Shown here: piece after piece, positions 7,192-14,398 of the stretch
Position numbering within the stretch: the first letter of the stretch is position 1
Layout: every line of letters begins with the position of its first letter
Virus record (IMG/VR): IMGVR_UViG_3300046514_000296
Location: 1 to 23,056 of that record
DNA length: 23,056 nucleotides
Reading direction: 5' to 3' (one strand)
DNA from: a virus
Position numbers and translations under genes: made by a program
Notes under the pieces: generated by a model
Databases searched by the model: none
Told to the model about the DNA's origin: nothing
The model's input: the letters and a program-made list of their open reading frames with translations, nothing else

Positions 7192-7243
7192 CCAGTCCGT
7201 TTCATTTCACATTCAAGGCCGGCATCTTGGCCTGGCCCTGCAT
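7145..7243 (-). repeat. Duplicated tape-measure C-terminus: 10 codons repeated after the stop
   Basis: The last part of the tape measure gene (7243-7214) encodes MQGQAKMPAL. The same ten residues are encoded again at 7174-7145, after the TGA at 7204-7202 and in the same reading frame. Six of the 30 bases differ and every difference is synonymous (two CAG/CAA, CCG/CCA, GCC/GCG and TTG/CTT). The second copy opens a 26-codon frame from ATG 7174 to TAG 7094, with GGAGGG and AAAAGG upstream. It could be a tiny gene, a readthrough extension of the tape measure, or the relic of an older 3' end. Confidence 0.6.
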
Positions 7244-10200
7244 CACCGCGAGTTGTTGCTTGGCCACGCCGAGCTGGTCCTTGGCGACACTCACGCCTTG
7301 CTTGACCGCATCCGTGGTGCTGGATTTGCCGGCGATGTTGCGGGAGAGGGCGCTGAAGGCTTCCTTGCTCCCGACCTCGAGCGCGCCGCCCAGCTTGTAC
7401 TCGGACTTCTTCTCCTCGGGCGGCGGCGGCTTCTTGCCGGTGAGGTCGGGCACGGCGGCGGCTTCATACTTCTTACGCTTGAGTTCCTTCTCGCCGATCG
7501 ATGCGAACTTCTCATCGATCAGAGCTTGCGAGCTGGTCAGGGCCGGTTTCAGAAGTTCGGGAAGTTTCTCCGTGGTCTTCTGAAAGTTTTTCGTGAGATC
7601 CGTCCACTCGAATTGAAACTCACCCGTCCTGAGAGCGTTCCATATCGCCTTGCCGAGATTTCCAAGATTGGTCGCTATGTTTACCGCGAAATTATGCATA
7701 TTCATGATCATGTCAACGAGTAATTCTTTCCAGTTCTTGCTTAGCCACTTCCAGAGCCGATCAAAGTTCTCGGGGATCGTGCGCGCGATCGCGACCACGT
7801 TGCTGGCGAAGTCGCCTACCTTGAGGACCGCAATCTCCCAGAGCGTGCCCATGTTGCGCACGCCCACGCCGATCATCTCGGGGATCATCTTGGCGAGATC
7901 GAAGAGGTATTCAGAAGCCTCGAACACGAATCCCAGCGGACCCTTCTTGGCCTCATCCCAGAGCCAGGTGAGGTTGACCAGAACCGATGGCCCGAACTCC
8001 TTGGTCTGCGCGATGAAATCGGTGATCACTCCTGCGCTTTCAGTGCCCCAGCTCTTGATCGCTGGACCGGCTGCCGACACCATATCGAGCACGCTGCCCA
8101 TCACGGCGTTGAAGCCGGTCGTTGCCGCCTGCAGAGCCGGCAGGAGCATCTCGCCGATCTTCTCGGCGAACATCTTGACCCCGCCCCCTGCCTGCTGGAA
8201 CTGCACGCCCACCGAGGTGGCGACCTTGGCCGCCGCGCCCTGAGCATAGGCGAGACCCTGAAAGATGAGCTGGGAGCGGGCGAGCAGCTCGTTGGTCCTG
8301 CCCGCAGCCTCCGGCTTGACGAGCGGGCCGGCGGCAGCAGTGGGCTTGACTCGCTGCGCCTTGGGCAAAGCCCGCTGTTCGGCCTCTTTCCGGTTCTTGT
8401 CCCGGATCGCCAGATGTTTGGCCTGATCGGCTGTCTGCTGCGCCTGGTTCCTGGCATGCTCCGCGACCAGCTTCTTCTGGCCCCCGAAAGCAAGACCGAC
8501 CGCAGGCGCTACCGGCTTCACTGTCTGGGTCGTGGCGCTCAACTGGGCGATCACACGGTTGACGCCGACAAGCTGGTTCTTGAGCATCTGGGCCTTAACG
8601 GTATCCTCGTTGATCGCTGCCCCGAATTGCTTGAGCGTGATAGCGCGGCCCTCTAACCCCGTCTTGATTGCCTCAGCAGATGTTTCCATAGGAATGCCCA
8701 GTGCTGTCATGTCTACCGCAAGTGCAGTGAGCTTATTGGACAGGGCGGCAGACGCGGCCTCGCTGAGCCCGGCCGTCTGCGCCATCGAGCCGAACCCGGC
8801 CGCGAGTTCGAGCTGGGCATTCTTGGTGACGCCCGTCGCCCGTGCCAGGGTCTCGGCCTGCGCCTCGACGGCGGCGGTGGCGTCGCCAAACACCAGCCGG
8901 GTGCGGATCATCGTGGCGTTTAGTTCCGTCGCCGCCTTGACGCCGCCCTGGAAGAACTGGACGACCTTGTAGACCAGGCCGACGACACCCAGGGCTGCCG
9001 CGATCTCGGTTCCCAGCCTGACCACCGAGCTGCCCAGCTTGCTCACGGCGCTCGTGGCAAACTTGGCATCGTCGCCGACCCGCCTGAACGCCTTGAGCGT
9101 GACGAGATCCCAGAGCCCACGCACGAGGTGGTAGACCAGCTTGGTACTGACCAGGAGACCGGCCGCGAAGACGTTATGCCCCGAGGCGAGCTGAGCGAAC
9201 GACTTGCTGCCCACCGAGCCCAGCGTCGAGAAGAACGAGATCGACCGGCCGATGGCGGCGGCGGCAGCAAGGCCCATTGCCAGGAAACCGGATGCGATGC
9301 GAGCCACGCCAACCACCACGTCGGCCGCCACCTGCCCCACGAAAATGAATCCCTGGGCGATACCCGCCGCCACGATCGCGAACTTGTTCCCCGAGGCAAC
9401 CGCCGCGTTGAAAACGTTGGGTATCTGCTTGATCGCCTCGGGGATCTTCGTGATGATGCTCAGGGCGTCTTTCATGACAGAGCCGAACGCCTTGCCCAGC
9501 GCGGGATCAGGGATCGCGCCCTTGAACTCCATCGTTCTTTGCGGTGCTTTGGGCTTGATCTGGAAATCGAGGCTGAGCTCCTTCATCAGCTCCGGAGCCA
9601 TTCTGCGGATCTCGTTGAAATACTCCTTGAGCGCAGTCCTGGACGGCGGCTTGATCTTCTCGGCAATGTCGATGGGTTCCTTCGACGGCTTCATCGCCCT
9701 GGGCTCACGCGCCCGGCCGTAGTAAACCCCCTTGGGCTGGAAGCCCCCCTCCCCCTTCATGGCCCTGGCGGTGCTGCTGCTCACGTCCTTGAGCTTGACC
9801 GAGATCGTTTCCAGCGACTTCAGCATCGACGTGGACATGGTGGCGGCGAGGGCCTTGACCGAAGCGCTGACCTCGTTCATGGAAGAGATCATGATCCGTG
9901 CAATCATCTTGGCGGCATTGCCCATCTCCTTGGTCATCTCGCCGGCCGATCTGGTCATGACCTCCGTCATCTTCTTGCCCAGGTTCTCGAACATCGTGTT
10001 GAAGACCGCCGCGCCGATCTTGGCGTTCTGCCCGAAGGCCCCGCCCAGCGCCCTGTCCAGGGGCGACAGCTTCTTGCCAGCGCCCGAGGCGAAGTTGCCG
10101 AGCTGGTTCGACAGGCCGGTCATCATGTTGGTCCAGCGATGCCCCTTCATCGCCACGTCCACGCGGTTGAACATCGTCATCATCATGCTCGACATCTGAT

Positions 10201-10483
10201 CGAGCAGGGCGTTGATCTTGGCCGCGAACGAGAGCAGGAGCGCGTTGGAGACGCCCATGCCCGAGGAGAGGCTGCTGGACAGGTTGGCACCGACCCGCGT
10301 CATCTGATCGGCCATCTTGTCGATGTTGATATTGCTCTCTTTCAGCCCTCCCAGCGTGCCGACCTTGAGTTCGGTCGTGGAACCGACATTGGAAATCTTG
10401 TCGGCGACCTTGGCGAGCTGGGAGTCCAGCGCGCTCATGTCGATCGCCAATCCTATGCCTAGAGGTGTACCTTTGGATGCCAC
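7202..10483 (-). CDS. Tail tape measure protein (1093 aa)
   Basis: This is the longest gene in the window, placed after the tail chaperone, as expected for a siphophage tape measure, which sets tail length and is ejected with the DNA. It starts at GTG 10483-10481, five bases after the stop before it, with AGGA about nine bases upstream. The N-terminal third is helical and coiled-coil-like. Residues about 365-430 are strongly hydrophobic and Gly/Ala-rich, as in the membrane-active segment of tape measures. Around 540-640 is the PhageMin_Tail-like motif region (ATGVTKNAQLELAAGFGSMA, then TALGIPMETSAEAIKTGLEG). An Ala/Lys/Gln-rich helix follows, and the C-terminus has QLGVAKQQLAVMQGQAK. By the usual rule of roughly 1.5 angstrom per residue, the tail would be about 160 nm (inference). 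No peptidase or lysozyme domain is seen. Confidence 0.92.
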   Translation of the reverse strand: MASKGTPLGIGLAIDMSALDSQLAKVADKISNVGSTTELKVGTLGGLKESNINIDKMADQMTRVGANLSSSLSSGMGVSNALLLSFAAKINALLDQMSSMMMTMFNRVDVAMKGHRWTNMMTGLSNQLGNFASGAGKKLSPLDRALGGAFGQNAKIGAAVFNTMFENLGKKMTEVMTRSAGEMTKEMGNAAKMIARIMISSMNEVSASVKALAATMSTSMLKSLETISVKLKDVSSSTARAMKGEGGFQPKGVYYGRAREPRAMKPSKEPIDIAEKIKPPSRTALKEYFNEIRRMAPELMKELSLDFQIKPKAPQRTMEFKGAIPDPALGKAFGSVMKDALSIITKIPEAIKQIPNVFNAAVASGNKFAIVAAGIAQGFIFVGQVAADVVVGVARIASGFLAMGLAAAAAIGRSISFFSTLGSVGSKSFAQLASGHNVFAAGLLVSTKLVYHLVRGLWDLVTLKAFRRVGDDAKFATSAVSKLGSSVVRLGTEIAAALGVVGLVYKVVQFFQGGVKAATELNATMIRTRLVFGDATAAVEAQAETLARATGVTKNAQLELAAGFGSMAQTAGLSEAASAALSNKLTALAVDMTALGIPMETSAEAIKTGLEGRAITLKQFGAAINEDTVKAQMLKNQLVGVNRVIAQLSATTQTVKPVAPAVGLAFGGQKKLVAEHARNQAQQTADQAKHLAIRDKNRKEAEQRALPKAQRVKPTAAAGPLVKPEAAGRTNELLARSQLIFQGLAYAQGAAAKVATSVGVQFQQAGGGVKMFAEKIGEMLLPALQAATTGFNAVMGSVLDMVSAAGPAIKSWGTESAGVITDFIAQTKEFGPSVLVNLTWLWDEAKKGPLGFVFEASEYLFDLAKMIPEMIGVGVRNMGTLWEIAVLKVGDFASNVVAIARTIPENFDRLWKWLSKNWKELLVDMIMNMHNFAVNIATNLGNLGKAIWNALRTGEFQFEWTDLTKNFQKTTEKLPELLKPALTSSQALIDEKFASIGEKELKRKKYEAAAVPDLTGKKPPPPEEKKSEYKLGGALEVGSKEAFSALSRNIAGKSSTTDAVKQGVSVAKDQLGVAKQQLAVMQGQAKMPALNVK

Positions 10484-10488
10484 TTGTA

Positions 10489-10866
10489 TTATCCTAAAAG
10501 AATCTGTTGCATGGCACGCACGGCGAGCGGCCCGTCTATTTGCTGGGTGGGTCTAACGAACGGCTGCGCTCTCATATGTACAGTTCCGTATTCCACGAAC
10601 TTGGCGTAATTCTTGGCCACATACGCCCGCCCGTAGAGCCGGTGCCGCTTGTGGTCGTTCTGGATCTTCGTGACCCGGATCGACTGGTACATGGGCACCT
10701 CGCCCTTGCGCCGGCGGGTCTTGCGCCGCGGCGCGCGGGCGCGCATGCCAAAGGCCAGGATGTCGAGCCCGAATTCGAGCGCCACGACCGCCTTCTGCCG
10801 GAAGGGCGCGAAGCGCCTCGCGAGCAGGCCGAGGTTTCTACTGCGGTACTTGTTGCCACCAGGCAT
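10489..10866 (-). CDS. HK97 gp10-like tail-completion / head-tail joining protein (125 aa)
   Basis: The start is ATG 10866-10864 with a GAGAAG-type ribosome binding site about five bases upstream. A basic N-terminal half (RAPRRKTRRRKGEVP) is followed by the family signature AKFVEYGTVHMRAQPFVRP, close to the VEYGT..M.AQPF.RPA block of the HK97_gp10 family (lambda gpZ/HK97 gp10-type completion proteins). Such proteins act at the head-tail junction or tail terminus. In most phages the gene lies before the major tail protein; here it lies between the tail chaperone extension and the tape measure. The motif supports the family call well; the exact assembly role is inferred. Confidence 0.8.
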   Translation of the reverse strand: MPGGNKYRSRNLGLLARRFAPFRQKAVVALEFGLDILAFGMRARAPRRKTRRRKGEVPMYQSIRVTKIQNDHKRHRLYGRAYVAKNYAKFVEYGTVHMRAQPFVRPTQQIDGPLAVRAMQQILLG

Positions 10867-10875
10867 GGTGTCTTC

Positions 10876-11555
10876 TCACGGGGCCGGCAGGGATCGGCGC
10901 ACGGGCCGTCCTGGCGGCGGCTGATTGAGCCCTTTGTTCGCTAGATAACCCTTGGCGAAGGCCACGAATTCCGGGATGCCCCGGTTCGCTGTGGCGGGCC
11001 GGTCGGACTCGTAGATGGGCGTCACCTTCCAGGGCTCGACGCCGACCATGAAGGCCCCGAACTTCGCGGCCATGAAATAGGCGTCCGGGAGGTCGTAGAG
11101 CGAGTAGAACGTCTGCCAGGCTGACCACTCCGCGTGATCGAGCGTCTCCTCCATCTCGTGGATCGACCGATAGCCAAGCGCCTGGCAGAGGCGGTGCTTG
11201 AAGCGATCCTCGGAGGTCAGTCTTTTGGGCTGCCGTTGGTCTCCGGGACCATCTTGGACAGCTTCATCGACGCCTCGACGATCCGCTCGATGGCCGCCCA
11301 CGGCAGCGTGCCGATCAGCTTCACGTCCTCGCCCACGAAAAGCTGGGTGCCGTCGCCGTTGACGCAACTCTTCTCGACGATGGGAAGGTAAATCTTGATA
11401 GGATCAGAGGCGTTTTTCTGGATGCGTTTGACATCCTCGACTTCGGCCAGGGTCAGCAGGCGAATCCTGATCGTGCCGCCCATCTCGGGGATGTCGACAT
11501 CCTCGGTGGGCAGGGTCGCCCGCCTGGCGAAAATCTCATCTCGTGTTAGGGTCAT
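10876..11555 (-). CDS. Tail assembly chaperone, -1 frameshifted long form (gpG-T type)
   Basis: Ribosomes slipping -1 at CCCAAAA (11229-11223) would leave the short chaperone frame after its Lys-111 and continue with an Arg codon at 11223-11221, then LTSEDRFKHRLCQ, to the stop at 10878-10876. The product is 226 residues: 111 shared and 115 extension. The extension is a compact helical domain (SIHEMEETLDHAEWSAWQTF, then YFMAAKFGAFM). It has no start codon or ribosome binding site of its own at the junction and lies directly before the gp10-like gene and tape measure. That is the layout of lambda G/GT, in which the extension recruits tail tube subunits and the shared part binds the tape measure. 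The open frame continues upstream of the slip site only as Arg-rich shadow sequence. Confidence 0.82.
11217..11555 (-). CDS. Tail assembly chaperone, short form (gpG type)
   Basis: The 112-residue protein starts at ATG 11555-11553, three bases after GGGGAG, and follows the major tail tube gene. The sequence MTLTRDEIFARR, then VDIPEMGGTIRIRLLTLAEVEDV has the pattern usual for siphophage tail chaperones: a short helix, a beta-strand naming the substrate-like Gly-Gly, and a 'LT..E' helix. It would bind and solubilise the tape measure before the tail tube polymerises, and is not expected in the finished virion. Two codons before its TGA is the frameshift site that produces the long form. Confidence 0.85.
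   Translation of the reverse strand: MTLTRDEIFARRATLPTEDVDIPEMGGTIRIRLLTLAEVEDVKRIQKNASDPIKIYLPIVEKSCVNGDGTQLFVGEDVKLIGTLPWAAIERIVEASMKLSKMVPETNGSPKD
11223..11229 (-). other. Programmed -1 ribosomal frameshift site CCCAAAA
   Basis: On the minus strand the chaperone frame reads AGC CCA AAA GAC TGA, so C CCA AAA is a perfect X XXY YYZ heptamer in the correct phase, with the zero-frame stop two codons on. The -1 frame continues without a stop for 115 codons. I saw no strong pseudoknot or long hairpin immediately after it; only weak stems are visible, so efficiency may depend on the slip site alone. Confidence 0.85.
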
Positions 11556-11566
11556 GTGCTCCCCGG

Positions 11567-11609
11567 ACGGGGCGTTGCCCCGTGCTTGATTGTTGTGCCC
11601 CTTCGGGGC
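11567..11609 (-). promoter_or_regulatory. Two RNA hairpins between tail tube and chaperone genes
   Basis: In the 79-base gap there are two perfect stems: GCCCC-loop of three-GGGGC at 11609-11597, and ACGGGGC-loop of three-GCCCCGT at 11583-11567. Neither is followed by a T-run, so they are not classic terminators. They may protect the 3' end of the abundant tail tube message, attenuate the chaperone, or partly mask its GGGGAG ribosome binding site, which begins just after the second stem. Confidence 0.55.
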
Positions 11610-11634
11610 GAGCCGAATTGAATGTACTCGCCAC

Positions 11635-12165
11635 TCACGCCGGCCAGGTTCCCGTGCCGTAGCTCATGCCGATGATCGCGTACAGTTCGATCGTCAGATC
11701 CGCCGTGAGCGAACCGGTCTCGGGGTCGGTGGCCGACTGGCCGAACTCGGAGATGAAGCCGTTGAAATGGATGTTGGACGGCACCGAGAAGCCATCGGCA
11801 TAGGTCAGGACGAACTCATCGATCTCGGATGAGGCCGACGCTGCCGACTCCAGCAGCTTGTTGACGATCACCTGATGGACCACGTTGTTGGGGTTGTAGA
11901 AAACCTTGCCCTTGAGCTGCCCGATGTCGGGCATGCCCGGCTTCTTCTGCACGACCAGCGATTGCAGGTTGGTCGGGTTGCGCACGCCCCGCTTGAAGCC
12001 GTCCCAGGAGATGTCGGTGCAGCCGGGAATGTCGGTGATCACGGACTCCGCATAGGGGCCGGCCACCTTCATGGACAGCTTCGTCCCCGCGCTGGGGAGA
12101 TCGTAGTACGCTGGTGGCGTTCCGGTGCGCGGAGCCGCTCCAAATTCCTCAAATTCTTCGGCCAT
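11635..12165 (-). CDS. Major tail tube protein (176 aa)
   Basis: The start is ATG 12165-12163 with AAGGAT about nine bases upstream. After an acidic N-terminus, the body has the features of gpV-type tail tube proteins: DIPGCTDISWDGFKRGVRNP, then QKKPGMPDIGQLKGKVFYNP, and a C-terminal beta-strand pair (IHFNGFISEFGQ, LTADLTIEL). These proteins stack as hexameric rings round the tape measure. It lies between the connector or completion genes and the tail chaperone, the standard position. The length is right for a tube protein without an extra C-terminal Ig domain. It is followed by two RNA hairpins, in keeping with a highly expressed gene. No sheath gene is seen, supporting a non-contractile tail. 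Confidence 0.85.
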   Translation of the reverse strand: MAEEFEEFGAAPRTGTPPAYYDLPSAGTKLSMKVAGPYAESVITDIPGCTDISWDGFKRGVRNPTNLQSLVVQKKPGMPDIGQLKGKVFYNPNNVVHQVIVNKLLESAASASSEIDEFVLTYADGFSVPSNIHFNGFISEFGQSATDPETGSLTADLTIELYAIIGMSYGTGTWPA

Positions 12166-12179
12166 GTGAGTTTATCCTT

Positions 12180-12614
12180 TCACGGAAGGGTAAGTTGAAA
12201 CGTCAAGAGGATCGTGGTGATGAAGACGTGCTTCTCGTCGAGCGCCATGGCGTCGAAAACCGGCGTGTTCTCGATCGTCTGGACCCTGGCGGCGGTGCCC
12301 GGCAGCCAGACCGGGCGGAAGAGCTGGATGATCTCCTGGGTCAGAATGATCAGCGGGTCGATGTCGGCGGTGGCGAGTGTGACCCGCTTGCGCATGCCGA
12401 TCTGGATCTGGGGGTTGAACGCCTGGCGCGGTGCCAGGTCGAACCGGGACACGGTGAGCATGGCCGGCGAGACGAACACCTGGAGGCCGTCGAGCGTGTC
12501 CAGGTCGAGGATCGAGAGGTACGTCCGTTCGGCCGTCAAGGGCTGGCTGAGAGTCGCCCCGTTGAGCACGACGACGACGGCATCGCAGATATCGATGACG
12601 ACGGCGCTCGTCAT
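12180..12614 (-). CDS. Putative tail terminator / minor tail protein (144 aa)
   Basis: The ATG at 12614-12612 overlaps the upstream stop as ATGA. The protein begins with a short helix (VVIDICDAVVVVLNG), then AERTYLSILDLDTLDGLQVFVSP, a beta-hairpin region and IDPLIILTQEIIQLF. This alternation of an N-terminal helix, strand and long amphipathic helix is common to small tail-terminator or completion proteins (lambda gpU-like), and the gene lies just before the tail tube gene, where such proteins are coded. I did not see a residue-level signature for a named family, so the call rests mainly on size, fold pattern and position. Confidence 0.5.
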   Translation of the reverse strand: MTSAVVIDICDAVVVVLNGATLSQPLTAERTYLSILDLDTLDGLQVFVSPAMLTVSRFDLAPRQAFNPQIQIGMRKRVTLATADIDPLIILTQEIIQLFRPVWLPGTAARVQTIENTPVFDAMALDEKHVFITTILLTFQLTLP

Positions 12615-13006
12615 CGATAGAACTGCTCCGTATCAATATGTTTCGTATGCACACGTATGTTGACGTGATAGGGATCACACCAGCGCCAGCACGGCTCATT
12701 GCCAAACGGTAAAACCTCGAATGTCTCTGCCTGGCCGTTGAGCGTGGCCGTCACGCGATCGCCCCGCTGGGGATCGATCGTGTCGCCGTAGGGGAAATGA
12801 AAATCGGCCGTGAGAAATTTATAATCGGCGTCTGTCCACTCGATCCGGATGCCGCCCATACCGTCGTCGATATGAAGCAGCTTGGCACCGTAGGACGCCT
12901 GGAGATCGACCGACTGATTCCCTCTCGTGTAGGTCACGGGCTGGCTGGCGTTGGCCTTGAGCTTTTCGCCCAGCCAGGCGATCCCTTTCTGAAGCATGTC
13001 GCTCAT
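12611..13006 (-). CDS. Putative head-tail joining (stopper) protein (131 aa)
   Basis: The chosen start ATG 13006-13004 forms an ATGA overlap with the stop of the previous gene and gives MSDMLQKGIAWLGEKLK. The frame also stays open seven codons further to a GTG at 13027, but coupling favours the ATG. The protein has an amphipathic N-terminal helix, then strands GNQSVDLQASYGAKLL and RIEWTDADYKFLTADF, a GDRVTATLNGQ turn, and a C-terminal EPCWRWCDPYHVNIRVHTK strand. Small beta proteins of this size coming after capsid genes and before tail-terminator genes (lambda gpFII-like position) form the ring that joins head and tail. The family is not certain. Confidence 0.5.
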   Translation of the reverse strand: MSDMLQKGIAWLGEKLKANASQPVTYTRGNQSVDLQASYGAKLLHIDDGMGGIRIEWTDADYKFLTADFHFPYGDTIDPQRGDRVTATLNGQAETFEVLPFGNEPCWRWCDPYHVNIRVHTKHIDTEQFYR

Positions 13007-13836
13007 CGCCAGCCGCCGGGCCTCCACATGGCCGCTGGCGGCAGGACGACGATGGGACTGCCGCTAAACACCTCGGGAGGCAGCGGGTTGCTGACGGTGA
13101 TCGTGATCGGTGTGCCCGAGCGGGTAAGCACCGGCGAGGTCGAGGCCAGGCTGATCGTGCGTGCGCCGGTCGAGTGCGCCGTGACCCGGAACGTGCCCGT
13201 GGTGGCCCCGATGCCGATCACCACGGGGCTGGTGGCGATCGTGTCACCGCCGTTCGAGCTGGTGATCGTGCAGGTCACAGGTGCCGTCGCGGGATGATCG
13301 AGAGTAATGGTGTAGGCGTCGGTGATGATGTTCGTGGTCGCCGTTGCCGGCCCACTGAGGGTTGCTGTGCTCGGTGGCAGCACCACCGCCGTCGCCGTGT
13401 AGGTGATCGGTGAGCCGGTGATCGCGAGCGCCGGCGCAGTCGATACCAGGCTGATCGAGCGTGCCCCGGCCGAGACCGATGTGACGGTGAACGTGCCGGT
13501 GCTTACCCCCGCCGCGATGGTCACGGTGCCCGGCATGAGCGTGTCGCCGCCATTCGAGCTGGTGATCGTGCACGAGACGCCGCCCGTGGGGGCTGGCTGG
13601 TCGAGGGTGATGGCGAAACTGGTCGAGGGGCTGCCCACCGTGCCCGTGGTCGGCCCGGTCAGCGTGGCCGTGGTGGGGGTGGTGATCGCGCTGGCGGGAT
13701 GCCCCCAGTAGCGCGCCCCGAAGTAGCGATTGCCGAAGTAGCGCGTACCGAAGTATCCGCCCGTGCCCGTGCGGACGGGTGGCCCCCAGTAGCGCACGCC
13801 AAAGTAGCGTGCCCCAAAATAGCGTGGTCCGAACAT
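13003..13836 (-). CDS. Virion protein with aromatic RYFG pentad repeats and two Ig-like repeats (277 aa)
   Basis: The ATG at 13836-13834 shares one base with the upstream TGA (TGATG). Residues 1-45 are a low-complexity repeat built on Arg-Tyr-Phe/Trp-Gly every five residues (RYFGARYFGVRYWG, then YFGTRYFGNRYFGARYWG). Two beta-sandwich repeats follow at about 53-145 and 155-248, each with TITLD or AITLD, VSCTITSSNGGDT or VTCTITSSNGGDT, TGTF, GARSISL or GARTISL and a GSPITYT or GTPITIT strand, like bacterial Ig-like surface domains. The tail end is Pro-rich. There is no signal peptide and no enzyme motif. Short RYF-repeat openings occur, as far as I recall, in other phage structural proteins, where they may anchor the protein in the virion; that is inference. 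Probable decoration or adhesin role. Confidence 0.6.
   Translation of the reverse strand: MFGPRYFGARYFGVRYWGPPVRTGTGGYFGTRYFGNRYFGARYWGHPASAITTPTTATLTGPTTGTVGSPSTSFAITLDQPAPTGGVSCTITSSNGGDTLMPGTVTIAAGVSTGTFTVTSVSAGARSISLVSTAPALAITGSPITYTATAVVLPPSTATLSGPATATTNIITDAYTITLDHPATAPVTCTITSSNGGDTIATSPVVIGIGATTGTFRVTAHSTGARTISLASTSPVLTRSGTPITITVSNPLPPEVFSGSPIVVLPPAAMWRPGGWR
13700..13836 (-). repeat. 15-bp-period tandem repeat encoding RYFGx units
   Basis: The first 137 bases of the gene are about seven to eight degenerate 15-base units with the core GAAGTAGCG on the plus strand (CGCTACTTC in the coding sense), interrupted once at 13755-13785. Units ending in Trp carry CAGTAGCG. The period of five codons is kept strictly, so the repeat is under coding constraint. 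Confidence 0.8.
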
Positions 13837-14384
13837 CAGGCGGGTGGAGTCAGGACCATAGAGGAGCGGTTGCCGCTGGCGTCTCCGGTCGCCGTGATCC
13901 GGGTTGTTGCCACGCCGGCCCCCTTGATCACGATCGAGCCTGTGTCGAGCCCCGAATCAGCCCCGGCCGAGGCCGCCGCAATCAGCGCCAGCGCCTGGCG
14001 AGCATTGAGGCCGGTCTCGATAATGATGGCGTCCAGCCCCGCCGCGCCCAGTGCCCGGTTGGCGACGGACCACTCGCCGACCACGATGCCGACCACGCTG
14101 GTTCCGCCCACGTTCGCCGTGCCCGAGAGCCGCACCGAGTACTCCGCGCCCGCCGTGAAGGTCGCGGGATCGACGGACATGTCGATCACGACGTGGTTGC
14201 GGCCTACCACTGACCCCACGTCAGCGGTGAGCGCCACGCCCCCCGAGGGGGTCACGTCGGCCCCGTCCTTGGTGACCGTGACCGCACCGGCCGAGAGCGA
14301 CGTGGGCACCCCCGAGGAGTTCACCGTGTTGAAGCGGCAGCGCACCGTTTTGGCGGCTGCGTAGTCCCCATAATAGCCAGGCAT
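13836..14384 (-). CDS. Beta-rich putative virion protein (182 aa)
   Basis: The start is ATG 14384-14382 with a strong GAGGAGG about eight bases upstream. The N-terminal half looks like a small beta-sandwich (KTVRCRFNTVNSSG, AVTVTKDGADVTPSGG, HVVIDMSVDPATF, AEYSVRLSGTANVGG). The C-terminal half contains GLNARQALALIAAASAG, a helix that resembles the 'LT.RQALRLILAALAG' element found before C-terminal strands in several siphophage structural proteins, then IVIKGAGVATTRITAT. No catalytic motif is visible. It lies between the sialidase-like gene and the Ig-like repeat gene, and the three seem to form one block. Family not recognised. Confidence 0.5.
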   Translation of the reverse strand: MPGYYGDYAAAKTVRCRFNTVNSSGVPTSLSAGAVTVTKDGADVTPSGGVALTADVGSVVGRNHVVIDMSVDPATFTAGAEYSVRLSGTANVGGTSVVGIVVGEWSVANRALGAAGLDAIIIETGLNARQALALIAAASAGADSGLDTGSIVIKGAGVATTRITATGDASGNRSSMVLTPPA

Positions 14385-14398
14385 GTATTATTGCCTCC

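Noticed and set aside
7029-7201. Intrinsic terminator after the tape measure gene
   Set aside because: The only inverted repeat has a 58-base loop and no following T-run, so a terminator is not supported.
9128-10462. 444-codon plus-strand open frame
   Set aside because: It is antisense to the tape measure and its His/Arg-rich low-complexity sequence reflects Leu/Ala-rich helices on the other strand.
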